DNA from: Nicotiana tabacum
Lineage: Eukaryota; Streptophyta; Magnoliopsida; Solanales; Solanaceae
Direction: 5' to 3'
Assembly (NCBI RefSeq): GCF_000715075.1
Contig: NC_134095.1
Location: 52,938,806 to 53,002,805, forward strand
DNA: 64,000 nucleotides
Position 1 is the stretch's first letter. Each line of letters opens with the position of its first letter. Shown in pieces: positions 1 through 11,814 of the stretch. The notes beneath the pieces were generated by a model, which was not told the origin of the DNA, searched no databases, and saw nothing but the letters and a program-made list of their open reading frames with translations. A program made the position numbers and the translations under genes.

Positions 1-1868
1 ATGATCAATAACGTTAGACAAGTGAATTAAAGATAAAATAAATAACCAAATTAGCAGTGATGTTAAGTCTGGGCTTGATTCTGAGCTTAGCAATTGTGCT
101 GCCCTAGATTCGGAGCCAAATATATATTAAGAGCTATGAACAAAAATAAGAACTTTTGAATAACTTAGAAACAGAAAATACAAGTTTATATGGCCTTGAT
201 ATGCGTGCTACATTGCCTTCATTGAATAAAAATTACCCCCTTTATATAGTAGAAGGGTTTCATCCCTAGTACAATTCTAAAAAAGGTAAAAATCTTTTTT
301 TTCGTAAATCACTAATTTGTTGCCGATACGGGCCGAGATCCACCTTGTGCTATCTGTTTGGGCACGGATATCGTGGCCCTTCGTTAGTCATGTATAATCG
401 TTTAGTAATGCTTCCCGGGGTTTTGGATCTCGAACTAGATTCGGGGAGGCGTTGTCTCAATGGCTTCGGTGGTAAACGTTTCGTTCGGGCCTTAAAACGA
501 GACGCTCCTACCTTTGATTCCGATTCCATGTAGTTATATCCTTGCCTCGTTTGCCCCACTGGAAAATTGGGGTGCTCATTAGCCCCGGTTTTACCCGTAT
601 ACAAATTTCACACCAATAAGTGTCTTTATAGTTACAATAAACCTTGGCGCAAACACCAGAAAAATTAAGCAGATTTATCCCCTAAGATGTTCAAAATTTC
701 TGAATATTCATATAAAAAAGTCAATACGATTACAAGTCCACATGTATGTTAAAGTAATGAGGGAAAAGAAGACTGTGAAGTACAAGCAAGATCTCAAACA
801 TACCTCTTCCAAACTTACAAGACCCTGTACTTTGCTTGTTTCATCTCCTACAGTTCCCAGACTTAGCCATTTTTAATCCAATTTAGTTTTCTTAATGCAA
901 TCAAGAAGTCAAAAAGTGTACTAATGCAATAAATTTAATAGTAGCATCCTCACATTGAAGTAGTTTCTAAAACACATTTTAGACTCTATATGATCATACC
1001 TCATGATTTTAGAATTGATGATATGACTGTGGACATCTGATAGATGTTATAAATGAGAAGCATCTGTAATTGATTTTGGGAGGTTTTAGTTATTGATATC
1101 AACAAATTCACTAATCTATATTGGAGATTTGCCTTTTGCATATCGATTTCATAGAACTCAAACGACAGTCATGCTCAAAGATTTTTAATTCCTAGGCTAG
1201 CCAAGCTCGAGCATTGAGACTTTTTAATTAAGAAAATCCATGAGGTGGGCTCTTTTGCAGCCATAAGCAAACACAGCATAGTATAATCATCATACTGAAA
1301 TAAAGATAGTCGTCAGACCTTTAAATTATTTCTATATTTGGTGAGTAATGGTGCAGTATTTCGCTTATAAATAAGCCGGTGCATTCTAACTCCCCCAGAA
1401 ATTACAGATTTGAGTTGTTATCCGAAACCTTGCACGAGGTTCTTGTATTGCCATACTGCAACTTCTTTTAACTCTTGAACTTATAACTTTATTTTTATTT
1501 CTTGCCAAGCAAGAAGAAAAAATAAAAGTAGCACTTAAAGATGAAGCACAAGCGATCAAAGTCCACCCACTCCTTATAATTGTTCTTTTAAGTTTTTTTT
1601 ACTTACTGTCATTATCTTTGTATTTATTGACTATAGTCATATTTCGTAAAATTCCTAATCTTATTTATATGTATGTTCCATATAGTTTTTTTTCCTTTTT
1701 TGTCTCAATTATACGTTTTTGCCAGAAATCTTTTGTGACATTAATATTACAGCTTGTAGTTTATGTACGAAGTTCTTAAATATGCTAAAGAATGAGCAAA
1801 AATTCTCATGGATTGGACACTTGCGGTTATATCTGTGAATACTTTTTTAAGTTGTGATCTAGTATTCA
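1..1868. other. Unassigned AT-rich stretch, no gene seen
   Basis: No recognisable coding region, terminal repeat or RNA gene was found. The stretch is AT-rich apart from a more GC-rich segment at about 322-600, open on both strands for 60-85 codons but without a known motif. A TATATAG-like sequence near 243 followed by this GC-richer tail resembles part of an old LTR, but no second copy lies in the window to define it. Confidence 0.4.
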
Positions 1869-1882
1869 AGTGATGATTATAA
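1869..1882. repeat. Target site duplication, left copy, of the LINE-like element
   Basis: AGTGATGATTATAA here matches AGTGATGATTGTAA at 6063-6076 in 13 of 14 bases. The second copy directly follows a poly(A) run, the pattern expected for target-primed reverse transcription. Confidence 0.8.
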
Positions 1883-4800
1883 CAACATCCTTAATTCTTA
1901 TCTCTCTAAAATCCTCCTCCTTCTCTCTAGGAAGAAGGTGAATAGTAATTCCGTCACTATTCACTGGGCCATAACTCCGGCATCCGGCAAGGTAATATCA
2001 CAAGATTGGTCTTAAAAGAACCCTCTTCTCTTAGAGAACAATCCCCAACTGGTTTCATCCTCAAATTCATAACATATTTTTCTAGATCTTAAATTCTATT
2101 TCGCGATTTACTGTAGCAAGCAGAATTTTCCAGATTTTGTTGTTATTTTCAGTTCTTCACATCAATGATATGGTGACGTTTTGAGTAGCCATGGATGTTG
2201 TCATCTCTCCCCAGCCTTTGGCTGTGGGAGAGCCACCAATAAAACCCACATATGCTCAGCAAATCGCAACAAAAATAGACCCCATACCTCGCACAACTCC
2301 AAAACTCAAACCAGTCCAGCTCATCCATGGAGAGCCAACTGTAATGTTTTCCTTAGAAGAACGACAACAGTTTGCTGTGGAGGAAGGCTTGCATCAATCA
2401 GTAGTGATGAAAGTATCTCCAGGAGCACCAGAACTCAATGAGCAACGAGATTTACTGCCCAAACACTTAGGTGTTAAAGGTCGATGTATCATCGGTTTAC
2501 TCGCACCAAGACAATTACTGCTAAGGTTTGATCATTATGATGATTATGTAAGTGCTTTAGCTCGCTCTGTTAATTATCTGCTGTATAAGGGTGTTCAGCT
2601 TCAATATCATGTATTTCCATGGACGATTGTTTATAACCCAAAGGAGGAAACAACAAAAATAGTGGTTTGGATATAGTTGCCGAATCTGTCACCAGATTTG
2701 TTTGCGATGCCTTCATTGTTGTCTATAGCATCTGCTGTAGGAAAACCAATTGCCATTGATAAGGCAACACAAACTAAGTCCAGAACTAGCACTGCTAGGG
2801 TGAAGGTGATCTTAGACTTGCTTGACAAACATCCTAATCGCGTAAGGTTGCAAAGTGTGGATACAATTTCTGGAAAAGTACTGGAAGTTTTTCAAGAAAT
2901 CGTTTACGATAATTTACCACTGTATTGTAATTGTTGTAAACATCAAGGCCATGATGAAACTACGTGTCAAAGACTTCAAAAAAAAATCGTGATGAGGATG
3001 CTCAGATTGATGAAGAGCAACCTCGTCAAGAACAAATTGGTGGTGCGAAATACAAGGGAGATTTGCATCAGTTTTTGAATGAGAGGAGGGCCTTAAATGA
3101 TGGTGATCGAACTGCTGGAGATCACATTAACCATACAGATGCTACAAAGGTGTTAAGAGCTCCTCAAAGGGCTCATGAACACGCTGAAAATTTGATCAAG
3201 ACAGCACATGTAACAGCTGTATCTACAAGGCATATGGGGCGTAATCCTGTTTCTAGTGCAATTGTCGCAGTTGCTGAAGCCCTTGCTAGAGTTGCTCAGG
3301 ACTTGAAGGCTGCAAAAAATACTGTGGTTGATCAAGCTTTACCTGGAACTTCTAAAGGTTCAACGTTTGTACCTGGGATGATGAATGACAGTGCTTTAGC
3401 TGCAGCTGTTCGAACAATGTTTGCCAAGAATAATGCAGCAGTAACATTGATAGGACAAGTTGACAAAGCTGAAAGACGATCAGCTACTGTAGGTTCACAA
3501 TTGGAGGCTAATGTTGCATTGAATGCAACTGGTAATCGTCCTACTGCTGGGGTTATTAAAGCTACTGCTGCACATGTTGATCTAACTGAAAAAATAGCTC
3601 AGTTAATAGATACTGCAGTGCAAGATGAGGAGCAGGAACTTGAAGATGTTGATGTTGTGAGAAGTGCAGATGCTACAAGTTTGAAGGCAGGTGCTGGGCT
3701 CTTTAATGAAGGGGTTATGACTTCTGTTGCTGGGGTTATTGACAATTCAAATACAACACATGCTTCAGCTCCTATCGTGCCACTAGATGAGGTGTTAAAA
3801 TTGGACAAGGGGCTGCCTAAACAATCCAAACATGTTCACGCCTCCACTATCTCTACAAGAATGCACCTAGTCACTGCTGGTGCAATGCATGCCAATGTTG
3901 ATCGAGGAAAAAGTGTTTTGGCACATGATCATCAAATTTCTGCGGGGCAAGATAAAATAGGTGTAGGGGCAGTAGGTACTACAAAGAGTAATAACTGGAA
4001 AGTGGTGAACAAATCACCTAGCAAGAAGCAAACTCCAATGCTTCAAAATCAGATTGTACCATCAAAGGCTATTGGAGTTTCGAACTCTTTCGATGCTTTG
4101 GTGAATGAGGGTGAGCATTTTAATGAGGAACAACAGATGGGGTACGAGATACGACCAGATGCTGGAAAAACTAATTTTACAGGTAGTGAAAAGGAGCAGA
4201 AAAATGAAGCGGACAGTGTTCACCTTGAGATCGCATCTGGTGGTAATCACAATGGTGAGACAAGTCAAATTCATGCTGCAGATACGCCAACGCTACATAT
4301 TTCCAATTCGGAGCTTGATAAAATGGTAAACGATGTCGTGGCAGCTATGATGATGAAAACAACCCCAAAAATTTGCCAACTACAATATCCAGGTAGTAGC
4401 AAACAACAACTTGCCAAGAACACAGGTGGTCGACTTATTGTGTCGAAGGACATTGTTCCTGTTGATGCGCAAAAGGCGATGACAATTAAATCCAAGCTCT
4501 GGGATGACCAGCGTGAGTATGATGATGAAGAAGATTGTGGTGTTGATTTTGCTGGATACTCATCTGAAGAGGCAGATCATGAGGTTGATCAGGAGAGTGC
4601 AGGTGAAGAACTTGATTCAATAACACTGCCTAAACCAGATGGTATACCAAATGCGAGCCATAAAAGCATGTTGAATCTCAACGCTCCAGCTTTCATTCCC
4701 AGGTACTCTCCAGTTGTTGCTCTAAAAGTCAAGGATGCAGTAGCTGGAAACATAGTTCAAAATGCAGCCACACCTAGTAACCAGATTGATCCAGCTGGTC

Positions 4801-6062
4801 GAAAGTATGGGCAGCAGCAGCTGAATGCAAACACCTCAGGAGCTATAGTCACACTTCCAACTGGTGGACAGCAGCAGCAGGATACAACGCCACCAGCTAT
4901 CACTTTGCAGGATGGAAAGTTGCTTGATGCATTGCAGCAGCAGAATGAAAACAATGCAGGAGCAGCAGTAACTTCTTCAACTGCTGGACAGCAACAGTTA
5001 TCTATAAGGGCACCTGTTATCACGATGGAGGACAGAAAGCTACTTGATGCAATGGTAAGTTCTAAGCCCCTAAATTCTCTAAATACAAATCAAGTTGGTA
5101 GCACTGGGCGTGGGGATTGGACCAGCAACCAGGTGAAAGGTACAAAACAAAGTCAAAACAAGGCAACTATGGTTAACAGACAAGATGGAAATGGTTTGAT
5201 GGCATAAGAATTTTTACAAGACATGCCAGATCCAGTATTTGTGGGTAGAGATATGTAGGAGGAAGGAGAAGAAGATGCAGTTTTGAAAGAATGTCGCGCA
5301 CATGCAGCAAGAAAAGGTGATTTATCACCTATGCATAGCGGAAAAAATAGGAAATCTCATACAAGGAAAAATAGTTGGGACGACAAGGTTAGTGATTTTT
5401 TAAATGTTAGGCGACTTCCAATGAGAGTTGCCAAACAAAAGCAGGCTGCCCCAACTACATCAACGAGGTCCACCGTTCAAAAAAGAAAGGATGATTTTTG
5501 AATACATTTTGAACACGGTTGAGGGAAACAACAAAGAATTACAAGTTGAAGATTTTACAAGTTTGCAAAAGAAGGACATGAACCAAATTGGTACTTCATT
5601 CTATTATACCATTTTATTAGTATTCTCATTTGTAATATCATCACAGAGTATGTTATAAACTCTGTGATGATCATTGAATATTTGGTACTCTCCAGTTCTT
5701 ATTTTTTACATGCGTGCTAGTAGGTGAGGCCTTTTCTCTACCTCAATAGGATTAGTAGGATAAGGTTTAGCCTGGTTTGAGTTGCCTTGGTACTATGCCT
5801 TTGGAAAAATATCCACACGGCTATGAGATTATATGCCCTCATGAGACTTTGCCGGCAGCTACACCATGAATCCTCTACATGAGTCTGCCATCATAAGTTA
5901 ATGTGAGGCGTAGAGGAGTGATTATATAGCCAAGGCATATGGGTAACAATACTGGTGCTATTGTCCCCCTTATTTATACTGTTCCTAATTGTTGTATTTT
6001 TCTTTTCTTTCATTAATAAAAAATTAGCCCTAGGCGCTTGCCTAGCGGATTGCAAAAAAAAA
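1883..6062 (+). mobile_element. LINE-like element carrying only ORF1, with poly(A) and TSD
   Basis: The unit begins just after the left TSD with a leader of about 300 bases, holds one long ORF1 region (2191-5501), then a roughly 550-base tail containing AATAAA at 6015-6020, and ends in about ten A residues before the right TSD. No endonuclease or reverse transcriptase is present between ORF1 and the tail, where a full plant LINE would have several kilobases of ORF2. The target duplication shows that this copy was inserted by retrotransposition, so it is either a retrocopied ORF1-only transcript moved in trans or a LINE that lost ORF2 after insertion. It sits against the truncated end of the chromovirus 3' LTR at 6084. 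Confidence 0.8.
2191..5501 (+). pseudogene. LINE ORF1-type protein, DUF4283 plus CCHC zinc knuckle, broken by one frameshift and three stops
   Basis: ORF1 proteins of plant LINEs bind RNA and accompany the element's transcript. The first frame (2191-2676) gives the N-terminal part. After a TAG at 2674 it continues in frame with a DUF4283-type segment (GKPIAIDKAT) and a zinc knuckle YCNCCKHQGHDETTC (C-x2-C-x4-H-x4-C, about 2922-2966). A run of nine A at about 2978 shifts the frame; adding one A would keep it open into the 747-codon stretch ending at 5207. That long C-terminal part is rich in Ala, Gln and acidic residues and has a Gln-rich internal duplication at about 4800-5055. After stops at 5205 and 5257 the same frame carries a basic tail with LPMRVAKQKQ, which I recognise as the usual end of solanaceous LINE ORF1. 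With so few lesions over about 1,100 codons, the copy looks fairly young. Confidence 0.8.
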
Positions 6063-6063
6063 A
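6054..6063 (+). repeat. Poly(A) tail of the LINE-like element
   Basis: Ten consecutive A residues follow GCGGATTGC and run directly into the right target duplication. Confidence 0.8.
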
Positions 6064-6076
6064 GTGATGATTGTAA
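6063..6076. repeat. Target site duplication, right copy
   Basis: AGTGATGATTGTAA, 13 of 14 identical to 1869-1882. The first A may be shared with the poly(A) tail. Confidence 0.8.
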
Positions 6077-6083
6077 TTTATAT

Positions 6084-6337
6084 TGGGATTGAAGAATCAA
6101 TCCTTAAACAGAGTTGCGTTAAATCGAATTAGGGAGATAAGAGAAGGAAGAAGAAGATATTATTGATAGAAAAATTATGTAAATCTGATTGACTATTACA
6201 ATCTTTCACTGATAGAGTATATAGCCTTGCTCTGTACTAACTGACGTAACTAACTCCCCTTATTCCTTAACCAACTAATAACAACTTTTAACAGCTTTTA
6301 TTCCTATATTCTATATCTATACAATTGCTATATTACA
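6084..6337 (-). repeat. 3' LTR of the chromovirus, outer end truncated
   Basis: Aligns base for base, with scattered differences, to 10883-11021 plus 21226-21342. It ends in TTACA next to a polypurine tract (read on the minus strand, it starts TGTAA). Confidence 0.85.
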
Positions 6338-6360
6338 AGGTCCCCCCACCCCCGAAAAAG
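6338..6360 (-). other. Polypurine tract of the chromovirus
   Basis: Read on the minus strand this is a G-rich purine run immediately upstream of the 3' LTR, the normal site for plus-strand DNA priming. Confidence 0.75.
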
Positions 6361-6412
6361 TCCTTGTCCTCAAGGACTAAAGTCTTTGTCCTCAAGGACT
6401 AAAGTGAGGAAA

Positions 6413-7934
6413 TTATTGTTGTAACATGCGAAGATCTATCCATGTACTATCCTCCTTAGGACAGTTAAACTATTTCACAAGGACCTGGGTGATCTGATGT
6501 CCATGCTTAGTAATGCTCCTCTCCTTCAAAATGGCCTCAGGTTCCAAAACAATGCATCCATGAGGTGATAATGAGACTGGTAAATCTGGGATCATAGTAG
6601 CAGTGCCAACATGTTTCTTCAGTTGTGAATTATGAAATGTGTGATGAATTTTGGCTCGAGGGGAAAGATCCAACTGATAAGCTACATTGCCCACCTGCTT
6701 TAGGACCTTGAAAGAGCCAAATTACTTGGGACTGAGCTTGTGATAAGAGTGCCCTTTGAGAGACATTTGCCTGTAAGGTTGGAGTCTCACGAAAACCATA
6801 TCACCAACATCAAAAGTCCTGAGAGTTCTCTTCTTGTCTGCCTGTGTCTTCATTCTACATTGAGCCAACTATAAATGGTGTTTTGAGTAGTCAGATGGTA
6901 GCTTCTCTAGCTTGCAGGCTTCTATCTACTTGATCCACCATAGAGGTATGAGCTATGTAAGGCATGTGAGTAGGTGGCTTCTTCCCATAAAGAACTTCAA
7001 AAAGGGTCATTTTGATTGCAGTGTGATAATTCATATTATACTGCCATTCTGCAAGGGGTGGCCATTGTAGCCATTCTTTAGGTCGATCACTACACATGCA
7101 TCTGAGGTATCCTTCCACACATTTGTTCACCACTTTTGTTTGTCCATCGGATTGGGGATGATAGGCTCTAGAGTGGTGCAACTATACTCCCTGTGTTTCA
7201 AATAGATCCTGCCAAAATTTGCTCAGAAAAATGACATAACTATCACTCACTATTGTTTGAGGTAGACCATGGAGCTTGTAGATATTGACAAGAAAATTTT
7301 GGGCGACTATAGAAGCAGTGTAAGGTTGTGCCAATTCAATAAAGTGAGCATACTTACTCAGTCTATCCACCACCACTAATATGACTGATTTCTGATGAGA
7401 TTGGGGAAGACCCTCAATGAAGTCTAGGCTAATGTCTTGCCAAACTTTCTCAGGTATTGGAAGAGGTTTTAGGAGCCCTGGATAGCTGACATTTTCCCCT
7501 TTGCATTTTTGGCATACCTCACAATTTCGAACATGCTTGTAGACATCCTGTTTCATCTTAGCCCAATAGTACACTCTGTTGATCCTGAACAAGGTAGCAG
7601 CCATCCCAGAGTGGCCACCCATAGCTGAATCATGTGAGAACTGCAATATTTCCTTTCGCAAACTGGGATATAATCCTACCACTATTTTCCCTTTTCTGTA
7701 GAGTACACCCTCCTGTAGCATGTAAACTGGATTAGAGAGAGGATCAACTTGAAGTTGAGCTAATAATTTCTCTAGGTGTGGGTCTCCTTTGTATGACTCT
7801 TGAATACTTAGTAAGAAATCTAAGGTGATTGTGGTTAATGTCTGTAGTTGAGCTTCTTGCACAGGGCACCTGGATAGTGCATCAGCTACAATGTTCTCTT
7901 TTCCTTGCACAATAGAGTAATCATATCCTATCAA
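6413..7934 (-). pseudogene. Chromovirus integrase with C-terminal chromodomain, broken
   Basis: Integrase inserts the element DNA. The N-terminal part shows the HHCC zinc site (MGGHSG, then CEVCQKC). The core shows LDFIEGLP (first catalytic Asp) and IVSDSYVIF, where the usual SDRD has become SDSY but the aligned catalytic Asp remains. A frame break near 7181 precedes HHSRAYHPQSDGQTKVVN, which contains the region of the catalytic Glu. At 6413-6600 a chromodomain can be read (EAILKERSITKHG, then VLVK-stop-FNCPKEDSTWIDL); the conserved Trp has become TAG. The chromodomain places the element among chromoviruses. Confidence 0.85.
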
Positions 7935-9165
7935 TTTGCCCAGCCACTTCTCTTGGTTTGGAGTGGAGATTCTTTATTCTATCAAATATTTGAGAGAAAC
8001 TATGGTCTGTTTTAATAACAAAATGCCTCCCAATCAAATAAGGTCTCCATTTGTCAAAAGCAGTACAACAACCATTATTTCCTTCTCATATACTGATTGT
8101 TATTGATGTTTGGTGCTAAGGGCCTTGCTCATATAAGACAAGGGGTGTTTAGCCTGCATCATAATAGCTCCAATACCTACCCCACATGCATCAGCCACAA
8201 GCATCAACTTCGATGACAAACTCCAAAGAGTAGGTGTAGTGCTCATAGCCTGCTTCAGTTTCAGGAAAGCTTCTGTGGCTTCTCCAGTCCACTTGAACTT
8301 GTCTTTCTTCAGCAACTCTGTGAAGGACTTGCAATAATTCCATAACCCTACATAAATATTCTGTAATACCCTGTTAGTCCTAGAAATCCTCTCACTTCTT
8401 TGATAGTTTGAGGTGAAGGCCAACTCATCATTACCTTCACCTTCTCCAGATCAGTAGTAACTCTTGTTTGATTGATGATATGTCCTAGATAGTCAACTTC
8501 AGTCTTCCCAAAAGAGCTTTTGGTGAGCTTAACAAATAACTAGTTTACTTGTAAGATATCAAAAGCTTGCTGCAAATGTATCAAATGCTCAGACCATGAA
8601 GGGCTGTAGATGATAATGTCATCAAAAAATACCAGAATGAACTTCCTTAGAAAAGGCTAAAAAATCTCATTCATTAGACTTTGGAATGTTGAAGGTGTGT
8701 CTGTCAATACAAAGGGCATTACAACAAACTCATAATGGCCATGATGAGATCTAAAAGTTATTTTCTCAATGTCATGATCAACCATGCTAATCTGGTGATA
8801 ACCAGATCTTAAATCCAACTTAGAAAAGTATTTTGAACCCCCTAGTTCATCCAATATCTCTTCAATCACAAGAATAGGAAATTTGTCTTTGACAGTACAA
8901 TCATTTAACTTCCTATAGTCTATGCAAAGCCTCCATGTCCATCCTTTTTCTTAACCATAACAATTGGAGAAGAAAAAGGACTCACACTTGGGCTGGTGAT
9001 GCCAGATTCCAGCATTTCCTTGATCATCCTCTCAATCTCATTTTTCTGGCAGGCTGGATATCTGTAGGGTCCCACATTGATAGGTAATGTTCCCTCCTTC
9101 AATACAATCCTATGATCGTGATACCTGTGGGGAGGTAGTTTGTTTGGCACTTCAAATAATGGGGC
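7935..9165 (-). pseudogene. Chromovirus reverse transcriptase and RNase H, broken
   Basis: From the N-terminal side (high coordinates): [15 protein letters not shown] near 8930, then [14 protein letters not shown] and [15 protein letters not shown] at 8657-8869, and the active-site word FFDDIIIYS near 8612-8640, so both catalytic Asp residues are still encoded. The RNase H part (8100-8423) includes KLMLVADACGVGIGA. Several frameshifts separate these blocks, so no single protein can be made. The 8657-8869 and 8100-8423 pieces are the longest open parts. Confidence 0.85.
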
Positions 9166-9343
9166 ATACTGTTTTAGGATATGTTGTAATTCTTCTGGTA
9201 CTTGTACTTCCTGAGAGTACAAGGCTGGTTTAGCTTCTTCAGTTGGGTAGATGAAAGTTACTGAAAGCATGTTGATTTGACTTAGTTTCTTAAGCATCTT
9301 CTGCATCCTAACATCAGCTACTACCTTGAAGGTTCCAGGATGA

Positions 9344-9793
9344 CTACCTCTTAAAAAAACCTTTCCTACCCCCAATTTGAAATTCCATCCTTAGTAATTT
9401 GAAGTTCCATCTTATGTCGCCTAGTGTGATCAGCCATTGTATTCCCAATACTATATCCGCACCACCTAATGGAATGACCAGCATGTCAGCCCTAAAATCC
9501 ACACCTTGCATCTTCCATGTCACCCCCTGAGTCATCACAGAACTGTGAACTTTATTGCCATCAGCTACAGCTACTGCAAAAGGAGTAATGCTGTCTAGTT
9601 TACACCCCAATCTCTTGGCTACTGACAAATCCATGAAATTATGGGTTGATCTAGAGTCGATTAGAACATGTACCATTTTGTCTTTGACAGCTCTTTTTAC
9701 CCCCATGGTCATATAATCACTGGTGTCATTTAGTGTGTGCATAGACACTTGAGGATTGAGTGTTGATTCCTTAAAGGTTTCCTCATCCACCAA
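9344..9793 (-). pseudogene. Chromovirus aspartic protease region, active-site Gly lost
   Basis: The retropepsin-type motif is visible as VLIDSRSTHNFMD. The usual D-S/T-G triad reads D-S-R, which should abolish proteolysis. Downstream VLGIQWLITLGDI matches the flap and C-terminal region of plant gypsy proteases. It lies between gag and RT in the expected order. Confidence 0.8.
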
Positions 9794-9869
9794 ATTCTCC
9801 TCCTATTCTTCCTCTTCTGTTCCTTCATCCAATTCAATAATGAATAATTGCTTCCTTTTACTAGACTTA

Positions 9870-10789
9870 TGATTGGGAGTGCACTTCTCATCACACAAAT
9901 AACAAAGCCCTTGGGTTCTTTTCTCGTCCATTTCTGCAGCTTGATCCTGGAAGTACTAGTTTAGCATTAGATTTGTTGTACTTGTTATTCCATGTGACCC
10001 TGCTTCCTTCACCCATCTGGTTTGAGAAAGATCCTTTTCAAGGGGTACTCCAAGCATTGCTAGAAGCAGGAGGAAAAAATCATGAACTCCTCACCATAGC
10101 TTGGGTCTGATTCTGCTAAACTCAACCAACCTTACTTGACTGTAGGCCTTCATAAGTGTTCTAGGCCCTAACATCCTCACTTGCACTTCAATTTCTGGTT
10201 TATATTGGCCAAGAAAATGTTAATAGAATGCTCTTCTGTTACCTCCACTTGGTTCCACAATTCATCGAATTTCTCAAGGTAATCCTGCACACTTCCTGTT
10301 TGTTTGAATGCCACCAATTCTGCCATAGGATCTGCATGCTCAACATCCCCAAATCGGAGATGTATTGCCCTTACATAATCGTCCCAATTGGGAAACCTTC
10401 CCATTCTTTCCCTCATAAAAATTTTATGCCATTGCAACGCCTTACCCTCTAAATTAATGGAGGCAGCTTGAACCTTATTTTCCTCCAAGATTTTCTCATA
10501 ATCGAAGAACTGTTCAGCATTATACAGCCACCCATTAATATCTTTCCCATTAAATCAAGAAAATTCAAATCGTTGATAACGACCATTTTGAGGATGGTTG
10601 TTACCTTGCGCATGAACTCCGTCATTTTCCGCCATAGCTGGAGCTGCTTGACCCGCCGGAATTCCATTCCCAGCGACCATGTTTGCCAGTAATTGTCGTA
10701 TCTTCATGCCTAGCTCCTTGCGCTCGAACTTCTTCACGCAATTCGTCCATCTCACGCCTCAATTCCTTATTTATGGTGTTTGATGCCAT
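9870..10789 (-). pseudogene. Chromovirus gag, broken
   Basis: Gag forms the particle and packages the RNA. A start ATG at 10787-10789 opens a charged N-terminus (RREMDELREE). A frame break follows, then a stop near 10554, and the retrotransposon gag core ALQWHKIFMRERMGRFPNW continues at 10177-10488. A degenerate zinc knuckle (CYLCDEKCTPNHK) is readable near 9880-9920. The start lies 38 bases beyond the primer binding site. Confidence 0.75.
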
Positions 10790-10826
10790 CGTTTCCGGCA
10801 ACTTTCCTTCGTTCGAGAATCGCCAC

Positions 10827-10838
10827 GCTCTGATACTA
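10827..10838 (-). other. Primer binding site, tRNA-iMet type
   Basis: The minus strand reads TAGTATCAGAGC, one base different from the TGGTATCAGAGC site complementary to initiator tRNA-Met, one base from the end of the 5' LTR. Confidence 0.8.
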
Positions 10839-10839
10839 A

Positions 10840-11021
10840 TGAAGCGAGCTCAATGAAGAACTCAATTACGCAGTCCTAAAGGATTGGGATGGAAGAATCA
10901 ATCCTTGAACAGAGTTGCGTTAAATCGAATTAGGGGGAGAATAAAGAGGAAGATATTATTGATAGAAGAATTACGTAAATCTGACTGACTATTACAATCT
11001 TTCACTAATGGAGTATATACT
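10840..11021 (-). repeat. 5' LTR of the chromovirus, first segment (split by an insertion)
   Basis: Starts TGAAGCG at the PBS side and matches the left LTR from 10883 on. It stops at GAGTATATACT, where the Tat-like element begins. The rest of the LTR resumes at 21226. Confidence 0.85.
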
Positions 11022-11697
11022 TGTATACGGCTAAAAACGGAGAGTTCGATTTTATGATCATTATGATATTATATAGCCCGTCTTCAGAAGGCGCGAGGCA
11101 CAGCTCGAGGTTTGGCCCTGAGGGTTCCCTATGCTAGACCTTAGGGCAGTGCAAATCGATGATTATCATCGACTAGCACAAGCCCGTATCGGACCATTAA
11201 GTAGTTGTACCAGCTATGTTTCTTTGTTATAATTATACATGTACCATGTTGGGATTCTCCCTCCTATATAAAGGGGACCCTTGTCATTTATTGCACATGT
11301 GATATTCAAACAAGAACATTGTGTGCTCTCTAACTTAAACATTTTCATTGACTTTCCTTTGATTTATTGCTTACATTTATTGTGTTTTATTGATTGTTCC
11401 TCATTTATTATTCATCATTGATCATAAAGAGCCATTATTGAGGCCCTTGGAACTGTTAGTCCTTCATCGATCATCCCCAGTCAAGCTCATCAGCTCGATC
11501 TCGAGACCCAGCTTAGGCAGTCCGAGACCTCGATTCGCAACCATCCGGTTTGAATAACCACACTGCCTATTACTCTTATTTTACCTTCTTAGCTCATACT
11601 TAGCATTTATCGCTTAACAACTAGCATTAAAATAAATCACATATTTTTAGAACCACAACATCAAATCTAATTGTAATTACCATTTTCAAGGTAAACA
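11022..11697 (+). repeat. 5' LTR of the Tat-like element
   Basis: Begins TGTATACGG and ends GGTAAACA just before the primer site. Compared with the right LTR it lacks one internal stretch of about 57 bases (present at roughly 20625-20690). Confidence 0.9.
11265..11272 (+). promoter_or_regulatory. TATA box in the 5' LTR of the Tat-like element
   Basis: TATATAAA inside CTCCTATATAAAGGGG, conserved at 20784-20791 in the other LTR. It is the probable core promoter for the element transcript. Confidence 0.65.
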
Positions 11698-11699
11698 GT

Positions 11700-11716
11700 T
11701 TGGCGCCCACCGTGAG
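11700..11716 (+). other. Primer binding site, TGGCGCC type
   Basis: TGGCGCCCACCGTGAGG starts two bases after the LTR. Only the first part is clearly a tRNA 3' end complement; I do not assign the tRNA with confidence. Confidence 0.6.
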
Positions 11717-11814
11717 GCTAAAAATAATAGTGATTGTTTTCGTGCTGGTTTATTGAAAACATAAGTTATTCTTCACATTTTTTCTTGTCCAAGAATCTTT
11801 GATTTCAGGTCAAA

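Noticed and set aside
345..604. Opposing ORFs of 62 and 84 codons in the GC-rich segment
   Set aside because: No motif, both strands open because of GC content, no splice or promoter support.
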